A stretch of 64,000 nt of DNA from Pedobacter cryophilus (GTDB taxonomy: Bacteria; Bacteroidota; Bacteroidia; Sphingobacteriales; Sphingobacteriaceae), in contig NZ_SWBP01000001.1 of assembly GCF_005116455.1 (NCBI RefSeq), positions 1,170,067-1,234,066 on the forward strand, given 5' to 3'. The first letter of the stretch is position 1; each line of letters starts with the position of its first letter. The position numbers and the translations under genes are program-made. Positions 26,391-35,072 of this stretch are shown here, one piece after another. The notes beneath the pieces were generated by a model. That model had not been told where the DNA came from. It worked only from the letters and a program-made list of their open reading frames with translations, and made no database searches.

Positions 26391-29192
26391 TTAATCGAAT
26401 TTTTTAGCCTTAGCAGTTGTTTCTATAATCAACTCTTTGGCATCTTCTACATTTTTAATCTCGAAAGCTTTAGCAACAATAGCAGTTTGTTCTGCAATGT
26501 GTTGTTTAGCAAAACCTGTTGCAGGGCTACTGCTTGCTTTTCTTGCTATTACGTCAAAATCAAATTTTGACTTTCTAAATATTCTAGAAATAAATGGCCA
26601 AGCGCCCATGTTTTCAGGTTCTTCTTGAACCCAAACAAACTCAGCTTTCTTGTATTTTTCTCTAATTTTTTCTAACTGCTCAAAAGGAGTAGGATACATT
26701 TGCTCTAACCTTACAATTGCAACATCATCTCTAATGCCTTGTTCTTGAGCCTCTAATAAATCATAATAAATTTTACCAGTACATAAAAGCACTCTTTTTA
26801 CTTTCGCGGCTTTAATATTTGGGTCGTCTATTACTTCTTGAAATTTATTTTCTGTAAAATCTTTTAATGGAGATACACATTTTGGAGAGCGTAGTAAGCT
26901 TTTTGGTGTAAATACAATAAGTGGTTTACGTATTTGTCTTTTTAATTGGCGACGTAAAGCATGGAAAAATTGAGCAGGAGTAGTGCAATTGATCACTTGC
27001 ATATTAAATTCTGCACAAAGTTCTAAGAAACGTTCTACCCTTGCAGATGAATGCTCTGGACCTTGGCCTTCAAAACCATGAGGCAGTAACATTACCAAGC
27101 CGTTTGCTCTTTGCCATTTAGTTTCAGCTGCAGAAATATATTGATCAATAACAATTTGGGCACCATTAAAAAAATCTCCAAATTGAGCTTCCCAAACGGT
27201 TAATGCATTAGGGTTGGCCATTGCATAACCATATTCAAAACCTAAAACACCGTACTCAGATAAATGAGAGTTAAAAATTTCAAAAGGAGCTTGAGTTTCA
27301 GAGATGTTTGCTAAAGGGATATATTCTTCTTCAGAATCTTCTACTACAACTACAGCATGTCTGTGAGAAAAAGTGCCACGTTCTACATCCTGGCCGCTTA
27401 TTCTTACTCTTTTTCCTTCCTCTGCAATACTGGCATAAGCCATTAATTCTCCCATTGCCCAATCAAAGGTTTTGGTTTCTTCTACCATTTTCAATCGTTC
27501 TTTAAATAAACGGTCTATTTTGGATAAGAAAACTTTATCTGTTGGTAGTTGGGCAATTTTTTTAGCAATCTTTAAAAATGTTTTTTCATCTATGGCTGTG
27601 GCCGGAGAGCTTGCAAAATCTTCTGGTTTAGAAAATCTTACTTCTGTCCATGCACCAGAGAATGCTGGGTTAGAAGGTGCGCCTTTATCTTCTTTAGATT
27701 CATTTAATCTTTCTTGCAAAAGATCTCTGAATTCTTTTTCCATTTGTTTTGCCAGATTTACATCTACAGCACCAGAGGATAATAATTTTTCTACATAAAT
27801 CTCTCTCGGATTTGGATGTTTTTCTATGGTTTTGTACAATAAAGGCTGCGTGAAACGAGGTTCGTCAGATTCATTGTGACCATATCTTCTGTAGCAAAGA
27901 ATATCAATAAAAACATCGTTATGGAAACGTTGACGATATTCCATCGCCATATTAATGGCATAAACTAATGCTTCTACATCATCTCCATTTACATGGAATA
28001 CTGGTGAAAGCGTCACTTTTGCTATATCTGTACAATAAGTTGATGAACGGGCGTCTTTGTAATTGGTAGTAAAACCAATTTGATTGTTAATCACCAAGTG
28101 GATGGTTCCACCGGTTTTATAACCATCTAACTTAGCCATTTGTAATACTTCGTAAACTATGCCTTGGCCAGCTACAGAAGCATCTCCATGAAGTAAAATA
28201 GGAGCAATTTTTTTATAATCACCACCGTATTTCATATCCATTTTAGAACGAGTAATTCCTTCTACAACCGCATCAACAGTTTCTAAGTGTGATGGATTTG
28301 GACATAAACTTAAGTGTACTTTTTGGTTTGATGAGGTTTCTACATCGGTTGAAAAACCTAAATGATATTTTACATCTCCGCCAAAAGGCAAGTCTTTATT
28401 GTATTTTCCTTCAAATTCAGAGAAAATGTCTTTATAGGTTTTTCCCATAATGTTGGCCAACACATTTAGCCTTCCACGATGAGCCATTCCTAAAACAAAT
28501 TCCTGTATTCCTAATTCGGCACCTTTTTCTATAACAGAATCTAAAGCAGGAATTAAAGACTCTGCTCCTTCTAAAGAAAATCTTTTTTGACCTAAAAACT
28601 TAGTACCCAAAAAGTTTTCAAAAGCTACTGCCTGATTTAATTTTAGTAGAATTCTTTTCTTTTTCTCTACATCAAAATTAGGCGTATTTCTACAAGATTC
28701 CATGCGTTCTTCAAACCATTTAAGTTTGAGTGGATTTCTCATGTACCTGTATTCTACCCCAATAGATTGAGAATAAGTATCTTCTAATAATTGGTAAATA
28801 TCACGTAATGTAGCAGGACCTAAGCCAACTTCTATACCGGCATTAAAAATGGTATCTAAATCGTCTTTAGAAAAACCAAAGGTTTCTAATTCTTTACCCG
28901 GAAAATATTTTCTTCTTTCTCTAACCGGATTGGTTTTAGTGAAAAGATGGCCTCTTTGACGGTAGCCATTAATCATGTTAAGGACATTAATTTCCTTTAA
29001 AACATGCTCAGGAGCACTTGCTCCTTTGCCAGTAGGAATGTTTTTGCCTTCAGACTGTTGTCCGAAATCAAAACCTTCGAAAAATTTTTGCCATCCAAAA
29101 TCCACCGATTGTGGATCTGATTTGTAAGACTGATATAAGGAATCTATATAAGCCGAATCTGCATTGCTGAGATAAGATAAACTATCCATCAA
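26391..29192 (-). CDS. sucA: 2-oxoglutarate dehydrogenase E1 (ThDP-dependent)
   Basis: 933 residues, full length. The N-terminal E1o peptide with [18 protein letters not shown] contacts E2. The ThDP/Mg motif reads [14 protein letters not shown]...INNQIGFTT, and the substrate region [13 protein letters not shown] is intact. The C-terminal half has [21 protein letters not shown] and the acetyl-CoA-site end region. It decarboxylates 2-oxoglutarate in the TCA cycle. It is upstream of sucB in one operon. A good -7 element lies 24 bp before the ATG. Confidence 0.98.
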   Translation of the reverse strand: MMDSLSYLSNADSAYIDSLYQSYKSDPQSVDFGWQKFFEGFDFGQQSEGKNIPTGKGASAPEHVLKEINVLNMINGYRQRGHLFTKTNPVRERRKYFPGKELETFGFSKDDLDTIFNAGIEVGLGPATLRDIYQLLEDTYSQSIGVEYRYMRNPLKLKWFEERMESCRNTPNFDVEKKKRILLKLNQAVAFENFLGTKFLGQKRFSLEGAESLIPALDSVIEKGAELGIQEFVLGMAHRGRLNVLANIMGKTYKDIFSEFEGKYNKDLPFGGDVKYHLGFSTDVETSSNQKVHLSLCPNPSHLETVDAVVEGITRSKMDMKYGGDYKKIAPILLHGDASVAGQGIVYEVLQMAKLDGYKTGGTIHLVINNQIGFTTNYKDARSSTYCTDIAKVTLSPVFHVNGDDVEALVYAINMAMEYRQRFHNDVFIDILCYRRYGHNESDEPRFTQPLLYKTIEKHPNPREIYVEKLLSSGAVDVNLAKQMEKEFRDLLQERLNESKEDKGAPSNPAFSGAWTEVRFSKPEDFASSPATAIDEKTFLKIAKKIAQLPTDKVFLSKIDRLFKERLKMVEETKTFDWAMGELMAYASIAEEGKRVRISGQDVERGTFSHRHAVVVVEDSEEEYIPLANISETQAPFEIFNSHLSEYGVLGFEYGYAMANPNALTVWEAQFGDFFNGAQIVIDQYISAAETKWQRANGLVMLLPHGFEGQGPEHSSARVERFLELCAEFNMQVINCTTPAQFFHALRRQLKRQIRKPLIVFTPKSLLRSPKCVSPLKDFTENKFQEVIDDPNIKAAKVKRVLLCTGKIYYDLLEAQEQGIRDDVAIVRLEQMYPTPFEQLEKIREKYKKAEFVWVQEEPENMGAWPFISRIFRKSKFDFDVIARKASSSPATGFAKQHIAEQTAIVAKAFEIKNVEDAKELIIETTAKAKKFD

Positions 29193-29215
29193 AAAACTAA
29201 ATCTTTATTGAGCTG

Positions 29216-29223
29216 CAAAAGTA
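29216..29223 (-). promoter_or_regulatory. -7 promoter element of sucAB
   Basis: On the minus strand TACTTTTG matches TAnnTTTG exactly, 24 bp upstream of the sucA ATG. A poorer TTTA element lies further upstream with shorter spacing, so only the -7 part is well supported. Confidence 0.42.
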
Positions 29224-29290
29224 AAAAAATAGGATTGTAAACCACTAAATTAATGGATTAAATAAATTTTTTATTACAATTTAAATATGA

Positions 29291-30202
29291 TTAAGATGCA
29301 ATAGACATCCCTAATTTCTCTGTAATTTGAGTAAATTCTTTGATATTTTTAATTAATATCAAATTTTCTTGTGGGCAAATGTTGTGGTATGATACTTGGT
29401 TTCCCGCTAATATTAGAGGAGTATTACCTAGGTTTTCTCTCAGTTTTTTGACAGTAACATCAATGTTATTATCTGAATTTGATACCGTGAGTACTGAAAA
29501 GGCAAAGTCGGGCTCAAAATAAGCGTTCACTTCTGCTATACTTTCAAAAGGTAAATTTTGACCCAAGTAGAGTGTTTGATGGCCATTTGCTTTTAATAGG
29601 TATTGTGCAAATAGTAAACCTACTTCATGCGTTTCATTAGGGGGTAAAAAAAGCAAGTATCTTTTACTATCATGCTTTGATGGCTTTTTGTGTAAATAAG
29701 TTTGTTGTATTAATTTTTGCCCTATTTTATGAGTAGCAAAATGCTCATGTGCCGGATTAATACTGCCCACTTGCCACATAAAACCTACTTTTCTTAAAAA
29801 TGGAAATATAATATCTGCCATGGAAGCTTCCATTCCCATGTCATTAACACAGCCTGTTAAAATTTCGTCAAACTCATCATCATCCATTTTAAGCATGGCG
29901 TTAGATAGCATTTGAACCTGAACATTTGCATTATAATGATCTTCTTTTAAGCGTTTTACTAGATTATTGATTTCATCAATATCCATTTTGGATATTTTAC
30001 TGATTTTATATCCGTTTTCATTTAGGGTGGCAATATTTAAAAACATACATAAATCCGCATCATCATAATATCTGATATTGGTATCTGTACGCTTGGTTGT
30101 GAAAAAATTATAACGCTGTTCCCAAACCCTAATGGTGTGAGCCTTTATTCCTGTTAAGTTTTCTATATCACTGATGGAAAATTTTTTCACTACCTTTTTC
30201 AA
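29291..30202 (-). CDS. CarH/LitR-type MerR regulator with adenosylcobalamin-binding domain
   Basis: 303 residues. The N-terminal MerR winged helix (residues 8-75) contains IKAHTIRVWEQRYN and the wing TNIRYYDD. Residues about 95-170 form the four-helix B12-cap with Trp143 and Glu153-His154, exactly the W-x9-EH pattern of CarH. The Rossmann B12-binding domain has E190-T-H192-E-V-G195, the ExHxxG motif that places His192 as lower cobalt ligand. In CarH-type proteins AdoCbl-bound tetramers repress DNA in the dark and fall apart in light. It sits directly downstream of two photolyase/cryptochrome genes on the same strand, so it is a strong candidate light regulator. Confidence 0.92.
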   Translation of the reverse strand: MKKVVKKFSISDIENLTGIKAHTIRVWEQRYNFFTTKRTDTNIRYYDDADLCMFLNIATLNENGYKISKISKMDIDEINNLVKRLKEDHYNANVQVQMLSNAMLKMDDDEFDEILTGCVNDMGMEASMADIIFPFLRKVGFMWQVGSINPAHEHFATHKIGQKLIQQTYLHKKPSKHDSKRYLLFLPPNETHEVGLLFAQYLLKANGHQTLYLGQNLPFESIAEVNAYFEPDFAFSVLTVSNSDNNIDVTVKKLRENLGNTPLILAGNQVSYHNICPQENLILIKNIKEFTQITEKLGMSIAS

Positions 30203-30283
30203 TTATCTTGCTACACTAAAACGTTTCAATTACGCAAGGGTAACAAATATATAGGTGGTTTGTTTATAAAAATTAAATTATGT

Positions 30284-31822
30284 TTAAAGGGTATTAATTT
30301 CTTGAAGATAAATAGTTGCCTGTTGTTTTATTTTTTCGATTTCTAAAGGCTCCATTTTTTCTAAAAGCCGGTACATCATGCTCACCCTTTGGTTTTTCTT
30401 TAGCTTATTTTCATGGGTTAAATAAAAATTCCAGTATAAACTATTTAAGGGGCAAGCTTTGTTTCCGTAGCGTTTATCTTTATCATAAACACAACCTTTG
30501 CAATAATTACTCATTTTATTGATGTAATTGGCCGAAGCAACGTAAGGTTTAGAACCCACAATTCCGCCATCAGCAAACTGGCTCATCCCTCTGGTATTGG
30601 TAATTTGAACCCATTCTGCGGCATCAGCGTAAACACCTAAATACCATTTGTCAACCTCATCAGGATGACAGCCAGCCAATAGCGTAAAATTCCCTATCAC
30701 CATTAATCTTTGAATATGATGTGCATAAGCGTTGTCTAAAGAGTTATTGATGCACTGCTTTAAGCAATTCATTTTTACTTGGCCATCCCAAAACCAAGAT
30801 GGCAAAGCATTTTTGTTTTCTAAAAAGTTTTGTTGTGCAAATTGTGGCATTTCGGCCCAATAAATACCTCTCATGTATTCTCGCCAACCTATTACTTGCC
30901 TTACAAAACCTTCTACTTGTGCCATGTCTATGGTTTCTTGATTTAATTTCCAAGTGCTGATTACCTGATTAACGACTTCTTGCGGAGAAATCATTTTTAG
31001 GTTGAGCGCAAAAGAAAGACAGGAGTGAAAAAGGGTGTGATGTTCTTTTAACATGGCATCTTCATACTTACCAAATGCGGGGAGCAATTCATCACAAAAA
31101 TATGCTAAAAGTGCTAACCCATCTTCTCTGCAAATGGGGTAAGAAAACTCTTTTTGGGTAATTTTTCCGAAAGAAGGAACTTCCATTTGCTTAAGCATTT
31201 TTACCAGATCTGTTACGTCTCTTTTAAACGTAAGCGGTTTTTTTAGCGGAGTTTTGCCATCATATTTTTTTCTATTTTCATGATCAAAATTCCATTGCCC
31301 GCCTACAGGGTCTAAATTATTATCAACCAGAATATGATGTTTTTTACGCATATAGCGATAAAAGTTCTCCATGAGGTATTGCTTTTTTCCTTTAAAAAAT
31401 TCTTTCACTTCTTCTTTAGTAGTGTAAAAATGTTCGGTATCAAAAATTGCCGATGGGATGGAGATAGATTTGGAATAGGCTTTAAATTGTTGGTCTAAAC
31501 GGTACTCATCAGGCATTTGATATTCAAATTTTTCTATGCCTAATTTTTGAATGAGCCAGTTTAAGTTTTGGGTAAAGTTTTGCTGATTTTCTTGGGCATC
31601 TAAATAATAATAAATAACCTGGTGACCTTCATCTTTTAACTCACTGGCAAATTGCCTCATGGCAGAGAAGAACCCGACTATTTTTTGGATATGGTGTTTT
31701 ACGTAATGCTGTTCTTGCATTACTTCCATTAAAACATAGGTTACTTCGTTGTTTTTCTCTTTAAACCAAGAATGCGAGTGATTGAGTTGATCACCAAGAA
31801 TTAGTCTTAATATTTTTGCCAT
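30284..31822 (-). CDS. Iron-sulfur bacterial photolyase (PhrB/CryB type, probable (6-4) photolyase)
   Basis: 512 residues, the usual length of the FeS-BCP/prokaryotic (6-4) photolyase group. It starts LRLILGDQLNHSHSWF. Four cluster cysteines are predicted at 353, 441, 444 and 457; their spacing (88, 3, 13) is identical to that in Agrobacterium PhrB (350, 438, 441, 454). The FAD region contains MRGIYWAEMP and HIQRLMVIGNFTLLAG. Relatives repair (6-4) photoproducts and use a dimethyl-ribityl-lumazine antenna. It lies between the DASH cryptochrome and the CarH-like gene, with an 81-bp gap before the latter. Confidence 0.94.
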   Translation of the reverse strand: MAKILRLILGDQLNHSHSWFKEKNNEVTYVLMEVMQEQHYVKHHIQKIVGFFSAMRQFASELKDEGHQVIYYYLDAQENQQNFTQNLNWLIQKLGIEKFEYQMPDEYRLDQQFKAYSKSISIPSAIFDTEHFYTTKEEVKEFFKGKKQYLMENFYRYMRKKHHILVDNNLDPVGGQWNFDHENRKKYDGKTPLKKPLTFKRDVTDLVKMLKQMEVPSFGKITQKEFSYPICREDGLALLAYFCDELLPAFGKYEDAMLKEHHTLFHSCLSFALNLKMISPQEVVNQVISTWKLNQETIDMAQVEGFVRQVIGWREYMRGIYWAEMPQFAQQNFLENKNALPSWFWDGQVKMNCLKQCINNSLDNAYAHHIQRLMVIGNFTLLAGCHPDEVDKWYLGVYADAAEWVQITNTRGMSQFADGGIVGSKPYVASANYINKMSNYCKGCVYDKDKRYGNKACPLNSLYWNFYLTHENKLKKNQRVSMMYRLLEKMEPLEIEKIKQQATIYLQEINTL

Positions 31823-31917
31823 TGTTAGGGCAACAACAAGATGAGCTATTTAGTTTCTATCAAAATAGAATTGAGAACGCTTTTGATTTCTTACGCTTTA
31901 TTGGTTTAGCATAAATA

Positions 31918-33258
31918 TTACTGCTTTTGATGCAATTCTTCGGGTTTTAAAGCGCCTAATTCTGGCAACCAAAGCTTCATATATTCTGCTTTTGGGTCAT
32001 AATCTTTAGCTTGTTTAGGAATGTTGAAGTATCTGTTTTCACGAGGATCATTACCTACACCGGCAATGTAAGCCCAATTTCCCCAATTGCTAGCAGGGTT
32101 ATAATCTATCAGCTTTTCTTCAAAATAAGCTGCACCCCAGGTCCAGTTTACTTTTAAATCTTTTACTAAATAAGAAGCTACATTTTGGCGACCACGGTTG
32201 CTCATAAAACCGGTAAGGTTGAGTTCTTTCATGTTGGCATCTATAAATGGTAAGCCAGTTTCTCCGTTTTTCCATTTTTCAAAAAGCTCTTGTTGGTTTG
32301 GGGCTACTTCTGGTTTTACGCCTTTAAAACCGCCTTCCCTAAAAAAAGTACCGCTATGTTTTTTAAACATAAATCTAAAATAATCTCGCCACAGCAATTC
32401 AAAAATTAGCCAATAGGTTGATTCATTTGCGCCTCTTTCTTTTTCGTATTTTTTTATTTCCCAATAAATTTCTCGTGGAGAAAGGCAGCCGGCGGTTAAC
32501 CAAGCTGATAATTTAGAGCTATAATCGCCGCCAATTAAACCGTTTCTGGTGAGTTTATATTTTTGTAAAAGGTTAGTGTCCCACAAATAATATTTTAATC
32601 TTTTCAATCCTTCGGTTTCGCCGCCTTTAAAATCAAGAACAGATCTTGAATCTTTTGGAGAAATGTCTATTCCTAAATCTTGCGCAGTAGGGATTACTGA
32701 TTCTTCTAAATTTTGCGGAACAATAATTTTATTTGGGGTAGCAATGCTAGGTTTAATGATGCTTTCTCTTTCTACTTTTTTTCTAAAACTGGTGAAAACA
32801 TCAGGAATATCTTTGATTGGAAAAGGAAGATCTTCTTTATGGTATAAAGTATGGCCAATAAAGTGCTTCAAATTTATTTTTAATTTCCACAAGGCATCTT
32901 CTGTTAAGGATGATACTTCTGTTTCTTCTGAGGCTACTTCTCTGTGGTGAAAAACTTCGTCTACTTTATATGCTTTACAAATTTGTGGAATAATTTCTTC
33001 TGGTTTGCCTATTTTAATAAGCAAATCTCCTCCCATTTTTTGAAAAGAGGATTTTAAATCGGCTACACTTTCTAGTAAAAATTGTGTTCTAAAACCACCT
33101 GTTTTTTGAGTATGATAAACTGTTTGTGTAAAATGACGTGGGTCAAAACAAAAAACAGGAACAATGATGGCCGCTTTTTGAGTAGCTTCTAATAATATTT
33201 CATTGTCGTGAATTCTTAAATCATTTCTAAACCAAACAAGTATAGTTTTTTCACTCAT
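31918..33258 (-). CDS. DASH-family cryptochrome
   Basis: 446 residues. Cryptochrome-DASH hallmarks are VWFRNDLRIHDNE, the block VFCFDPRHF..KTGGFRTQFLLESV, and the C-terminal GVGNDPRENRYFNIPKQA with DPKAEYMKLWLPEL. FAD-binding residues lie in WRDYFRFMF and MSNRGRQNVASYL. CRY-DASH proteins repair CPDs in single-stranded DNA and may signal; many bind methenyltetrahydrofolate as antenna, which connects to the folE-type genes nearby. It is preceded by the DUF2256 gene at a 48-bp distance on the same strand. Confidence 0.95.
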   Translation of the reverse strand: MSEKTILVWFRNDLRIHDNEILLEATQKAAIIVPVFCFDPRHFTQTVYHTQKTGGFRTQFLLESVADLKSSFQKMGGDLLIKIGKPEEIIPQICKAYKVDEVFHHREVASEETEVSSLTEDALWKLKINLKHFIGHTLYHKEDLPFPIKDIPDVFTSFRKKVERESIIKPSIATPNKIIVPQNLEESVIPTAQDLGIDISPKDSRSVLDFKGGETEGLKRLKYYLWDTNLLQKYKLTRNGLIGGDYSSKLSAWLTAGCLSPREIYWEIKKYEKERGANESTYWLIFELLWRDYFRFMFKKHSGTFFREGGFKGVKPEVAPNQQELFEKWKNGETGLPFIDANMKELNLTGFMSNRGRQNVASYLVKDLKVNWTWGAAYFEEKLIDYNPASNWGNWAYIAGVGNDPRENRYFNIPKQAKDYDPKAEYMKLWLPELGALKPEELHQKQ

Positions 33259-33306
33259 GTTGTGCCTAATTTTCTCTTAAAAATATGATTGATACAATAT
33301 TGCTTA

Positions 33307-33459
33307 TTATTTAGTATTCTGGCAACGGGTGGAGCAATATTTTACTTCGTTCCAACATTTTTCCCATTTTTTGCGCCAAGAAAATGGTTTGTTACAAACA
33401 ACGCATACCTTTTGAGGTAAATTAGTTTTGGCTATGGTTTGTCCTTTTTTGTTTTGCAT
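33307..33459 (-). CDS. DUF2256-family zinc-binding mini-protein
   Basis: A 50-residue gene. The minus strand encodes [19 protein letters not shown], then [17 protein letters not shown] and a C-terminal KYCSTRCQ. Cysteines at 19, 22, 35, 42 and 46 provide a zinc knuckle. This is the DUF2256 family, whose members are encoded beside, or fused to, cryptochrome/photolyase genes. Its position directly upstream of the CRY-DASH gene on the same strand fits. Function is unknown; a small nucleic-acid-binding or chaperone role is a guess. Confidence 0.88.
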   Translation of the reverse strand: MQNKKGQTIAKTNLPQKVCVVCNKPFSWRKKWEKCWNEVKYCSTRCQNTK

Positions 33460-33480
33460 TTTTTTGAGTTAAAGCACTGA

Positions 33481-33571
33481 GCATTAGGGATAGGAACGGC
33501 ATCCTTTTTTTTAGCGTGGGTTTAGGGGTGGATGAAAAAAAAGATATAGTGGATAGCTCGCCCGAATGCCC
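33481..33571. repeat. Dispersed intergenic repeat copy
   Basis: Begins GCATTAGGGATAGGAACGGC and ends near GGATAGCTCGCCCGAATGCC. The left edge matches the minus strand of the repeat at 21468-21570 in 21 of about 25 positions allowing one gap. It occupies most of the space between the DUF2256 and DUF2805 genes. Non-coding, with no flanking direct repeats visible. Confidence 0.62.
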
Positions 33572-33624
33572 AAATTCTTTTCTTCAATGATAAACAATAT
33601 GATGTGATAGATGTTTTACAAACA

Positions 33625-33912
33625 ATGAAAATTGCACTAAAAGAACTTACAGATAAAGATATAGACCGAATTATTGAAATGGCTTGGGAAGATAGAACCC
33701 CGTTTGAGGCTATTGAATTGCAATTTCAGTTGAATGAGCAAGCGGTAATTAAATTGATGCGTAGAGAACTGAAACCTTCTAGTTGGCGTTTATGGAGAGA
33801 AAGAGCGCACCAAGTTTCGCATAAGCATTTAAAAAAGAGGAGTAGTGAAATTGATCGTTTTAAATGCACTTTGCAACGTCAAATTAGTTTCAATAAAATA
33901 TCTAAACGATAG
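33625..33912 (+). CDS. DUF2805 / TIGR03643-family protein
   Basis: 95 residues from the ATG at 33625; a GTG seven codons earlier is possible but the family starts near MKIALKEL. Signature: D-R-I-I-E-M-A-W-E-D-R-T-P-F-E-A-I, then a helix-turn-helix-like stretch LNEQAVIKLMRRELKPSSWRLWRERAH. This short basic family is often found near photolyase/cryptochrome genes and probably binds nucleic acid, but no function is established. It ends 4 bp before the TTTGT of the shared light promoter. Confidence 0.85.
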   Translation: MKIALKELTDKDIDRIIEMAWEDRTPFEAIELQFQLNEQAVIKLMRRELKPSSWRLWRERAHQVSHKHLKKRSSEIDRFKCTLQRQISFNKISKR

Positions 33913-33915
33913 GTG

Positions 33916-33964
33916 TTTGTAATTTATGTTTTGTTTATCTTTTTTTAAATATTGTTAAACAAAA
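33916..33964 (+). promoter_or_regulatory. Shared promoter/operator module, copy A (pterin operon)
   Basis: TTTGT at 33916-33920 is followed by a palindrome with perfect 9-bp arms TTTTGTTTA (33929-33937) and TAAACAAAA (33956-33964), spacer 18 bp. TATCTTTT at 33936-33943 resembles the -7 consensus, so the palindrome overlaps the core promoter. The same elements in the same register stand before the rhodopsin gene at 38816. The PTPS start codon is 30 bp downstream. Confidence 0.72.
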
Positions 33965-33993
33965 TAAGGTTTTTAAGGTTTAAGTTTTAATTA

Positions 33994-34410
33994 ATGATGA
34001 AAAATAAAGTCGCAGTATTTAGAAAAGAGCATTTTAATGCAGCTCACCGATTGAATAACCCCAATTGGAGTGAGGAAAAAAATGCAGAGATATTTGGAAA
34101 ATGTAATAATCCAAACTACCATGGTCATAATTATGATTTAACTGTAAAGGTGATTGGTTACCCAAATGAAGAAACCGGTTATGTGGTAGATACCAAGGTA
34201 TTATCTAAAATAATTAAAGAAAAAGTAATTGACAGATTTGATCATAAAAATTTAAATCTGGATGTTATTGAATTTAAGGTGTTAAATCCTTCGGCAGAAA
34301 ATATTGCCATGGTAATTTACAATTTATTAAAAAGTGAGATTGATCCTGAATTGGATTTGAAAGTAATTTTATACGAAACTGAACGAAACTATGTTGAATA
34401 CCCAGCTTAA
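33994..34410 (+). CDS. 6-pyruvoyl-tetrahydropterin synthase family protein (BH4-type)
   Basis: 138 residues. Zinc ligands come from FNAAHRL and from YHGHNY; the catalytic Cys lies in FGKCNNPNYHGHNY. The spacing C-x5-HGH and the text around it resemble animal PTPS rather than the C-x3-HGH of queuosine QueD. DHKNLN and the late YETERNYVEY motif are also as in PTPS. The enzyme converts dihydroneopterin triphosphate to 6-pyruvoyl-tetrahydropterin. It overlaps folE by 20 bases and is the first gene after the shared operator. Queuosine synthesis remains an alternative, but no other que gene is nearby. Confidence 0.9.
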   Translation: MMKNKVAVFRKEHFNAAHRLNNPNWSEEKNAEIFGKCNNPNYHGHNYDLTVKVIGYPNEETGYVVDTKVLSKIIKEKVIDRFDHKNLNLDVIEFKVLNPSAENIAMVIYNLLKSEIDPELDLKVILYETERNYVEYPA

Positions 34411-35071
34411 CACTTATCCTACAGAGGATATTTTAATTGACGCTATTGGCGATGAACATGTTGGAACTTCTTACGATACCCCATTAAGAGAAGATGCTTT
34501 CCTTTTAGATGATGCAACTAAAATTGAAATGATTGAAAAACATTTCAAACACATTATGGAAATTATGGGACTTGATCTTTCTGATGATAGTTTGAAAGGA
34601 ACTCCAAAAAGAGTGGCTAAAATGTACATCAAAGAAATTTTTAGTGGTTTAGACCCGGCTAACAAACCCGACATTAAATTATTTGATAATAAATACAAAT
34701 ACAACCAAATGTTGGTTGAAAAAAACATTACACTTTACAGTAATTGCGAACATCATTTTGTGCCTATTATAGGGAAAGCACATGTGGCTTATATTAGCAG
34801 CGGTAAGGTAATTGGTTTATCTAAATTAAACAGAATTGTGCAATATTATGCTCAGCGTCCGCAAGTACAAGAGCGTTTAAATATTCAGATTGCTAATGAA
34901 CTGAAAAGGGTTTTAGAAACTGAAGATGTTGCGGTGGTAATTGATGCGCATCATTTATGTGTATCATCTAGAGGAATAAAAGATACCCAAAGTTCTACTA
35001 TTACTGCAGAGTATGGCGGTAAGTTTTTAGATATGGAAACCAGAAATGAGTTTTTAAAATACATTGGTTAA
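34391..35071 (+). CDS. folE: GTP cyclohydrolase I
   Basis: 226 residues, type IA GTPCH. Zinc and active-site motifs are present: YSNCEHHFVPIIGKAHVAYI (Cys and two His), GLSKLNRIVQYYAQRPQVQERL and the second cysteine in DAHHLCVSSRGI. It turns GTP into 7,8-dihydroneopterin triphosphate, the substrate of the PTPS encoded immediately upstream. The 20-bp overlap indicates coupled translation. A role in folate, and hence the methenyl-THF antenna of photolyases, is also possible. Confidence 0.96.
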   Translation: MLNTQLNTYPTEDILIDAIGDEHVGTSYDTPLREDAFLLDDATKIEMIEKHFKHIMEIMGLDLSDDSLKGTPKRVAKMYIKEIFSGLDPANKPDIKLFDNKYKYNQMLVEKNITLYSNCEHHFVPIIGKAHVAYISSGKVIGLSKLNRIVQYYAQRPQVQERLNIQIANELKRVLETEDVAVVIDAHHLCVSSRGIKDTQSSTITAEYGGKFLDMETRNEFLKYIG

Positions 35072-35072
35072 G

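Noticed and set aside
30259..30292. TTTGTTTA followed 18 bp later by TAAAGGGT, between the FeS photolyase and CarH-like genes, in register with the shared operator
   Set aside because: Only one arm is intact and the partner arm matches in four bases; in such AT-rich DNA this could be chance, so I do not call it a third operator copy.
33591..33597. TAAACAA half-site upstream of the DUF2805 gene
   Set aside because: No matching TTGTTTA arm 18 bp away; a single 7-mer is not evidence of an operator.
33604..33624. GTG start for the DUF2805 gene seven codons upstream
   Set aside because: The ATG at 33625 agrees with family N-termini; the upstream codons look non-coding.
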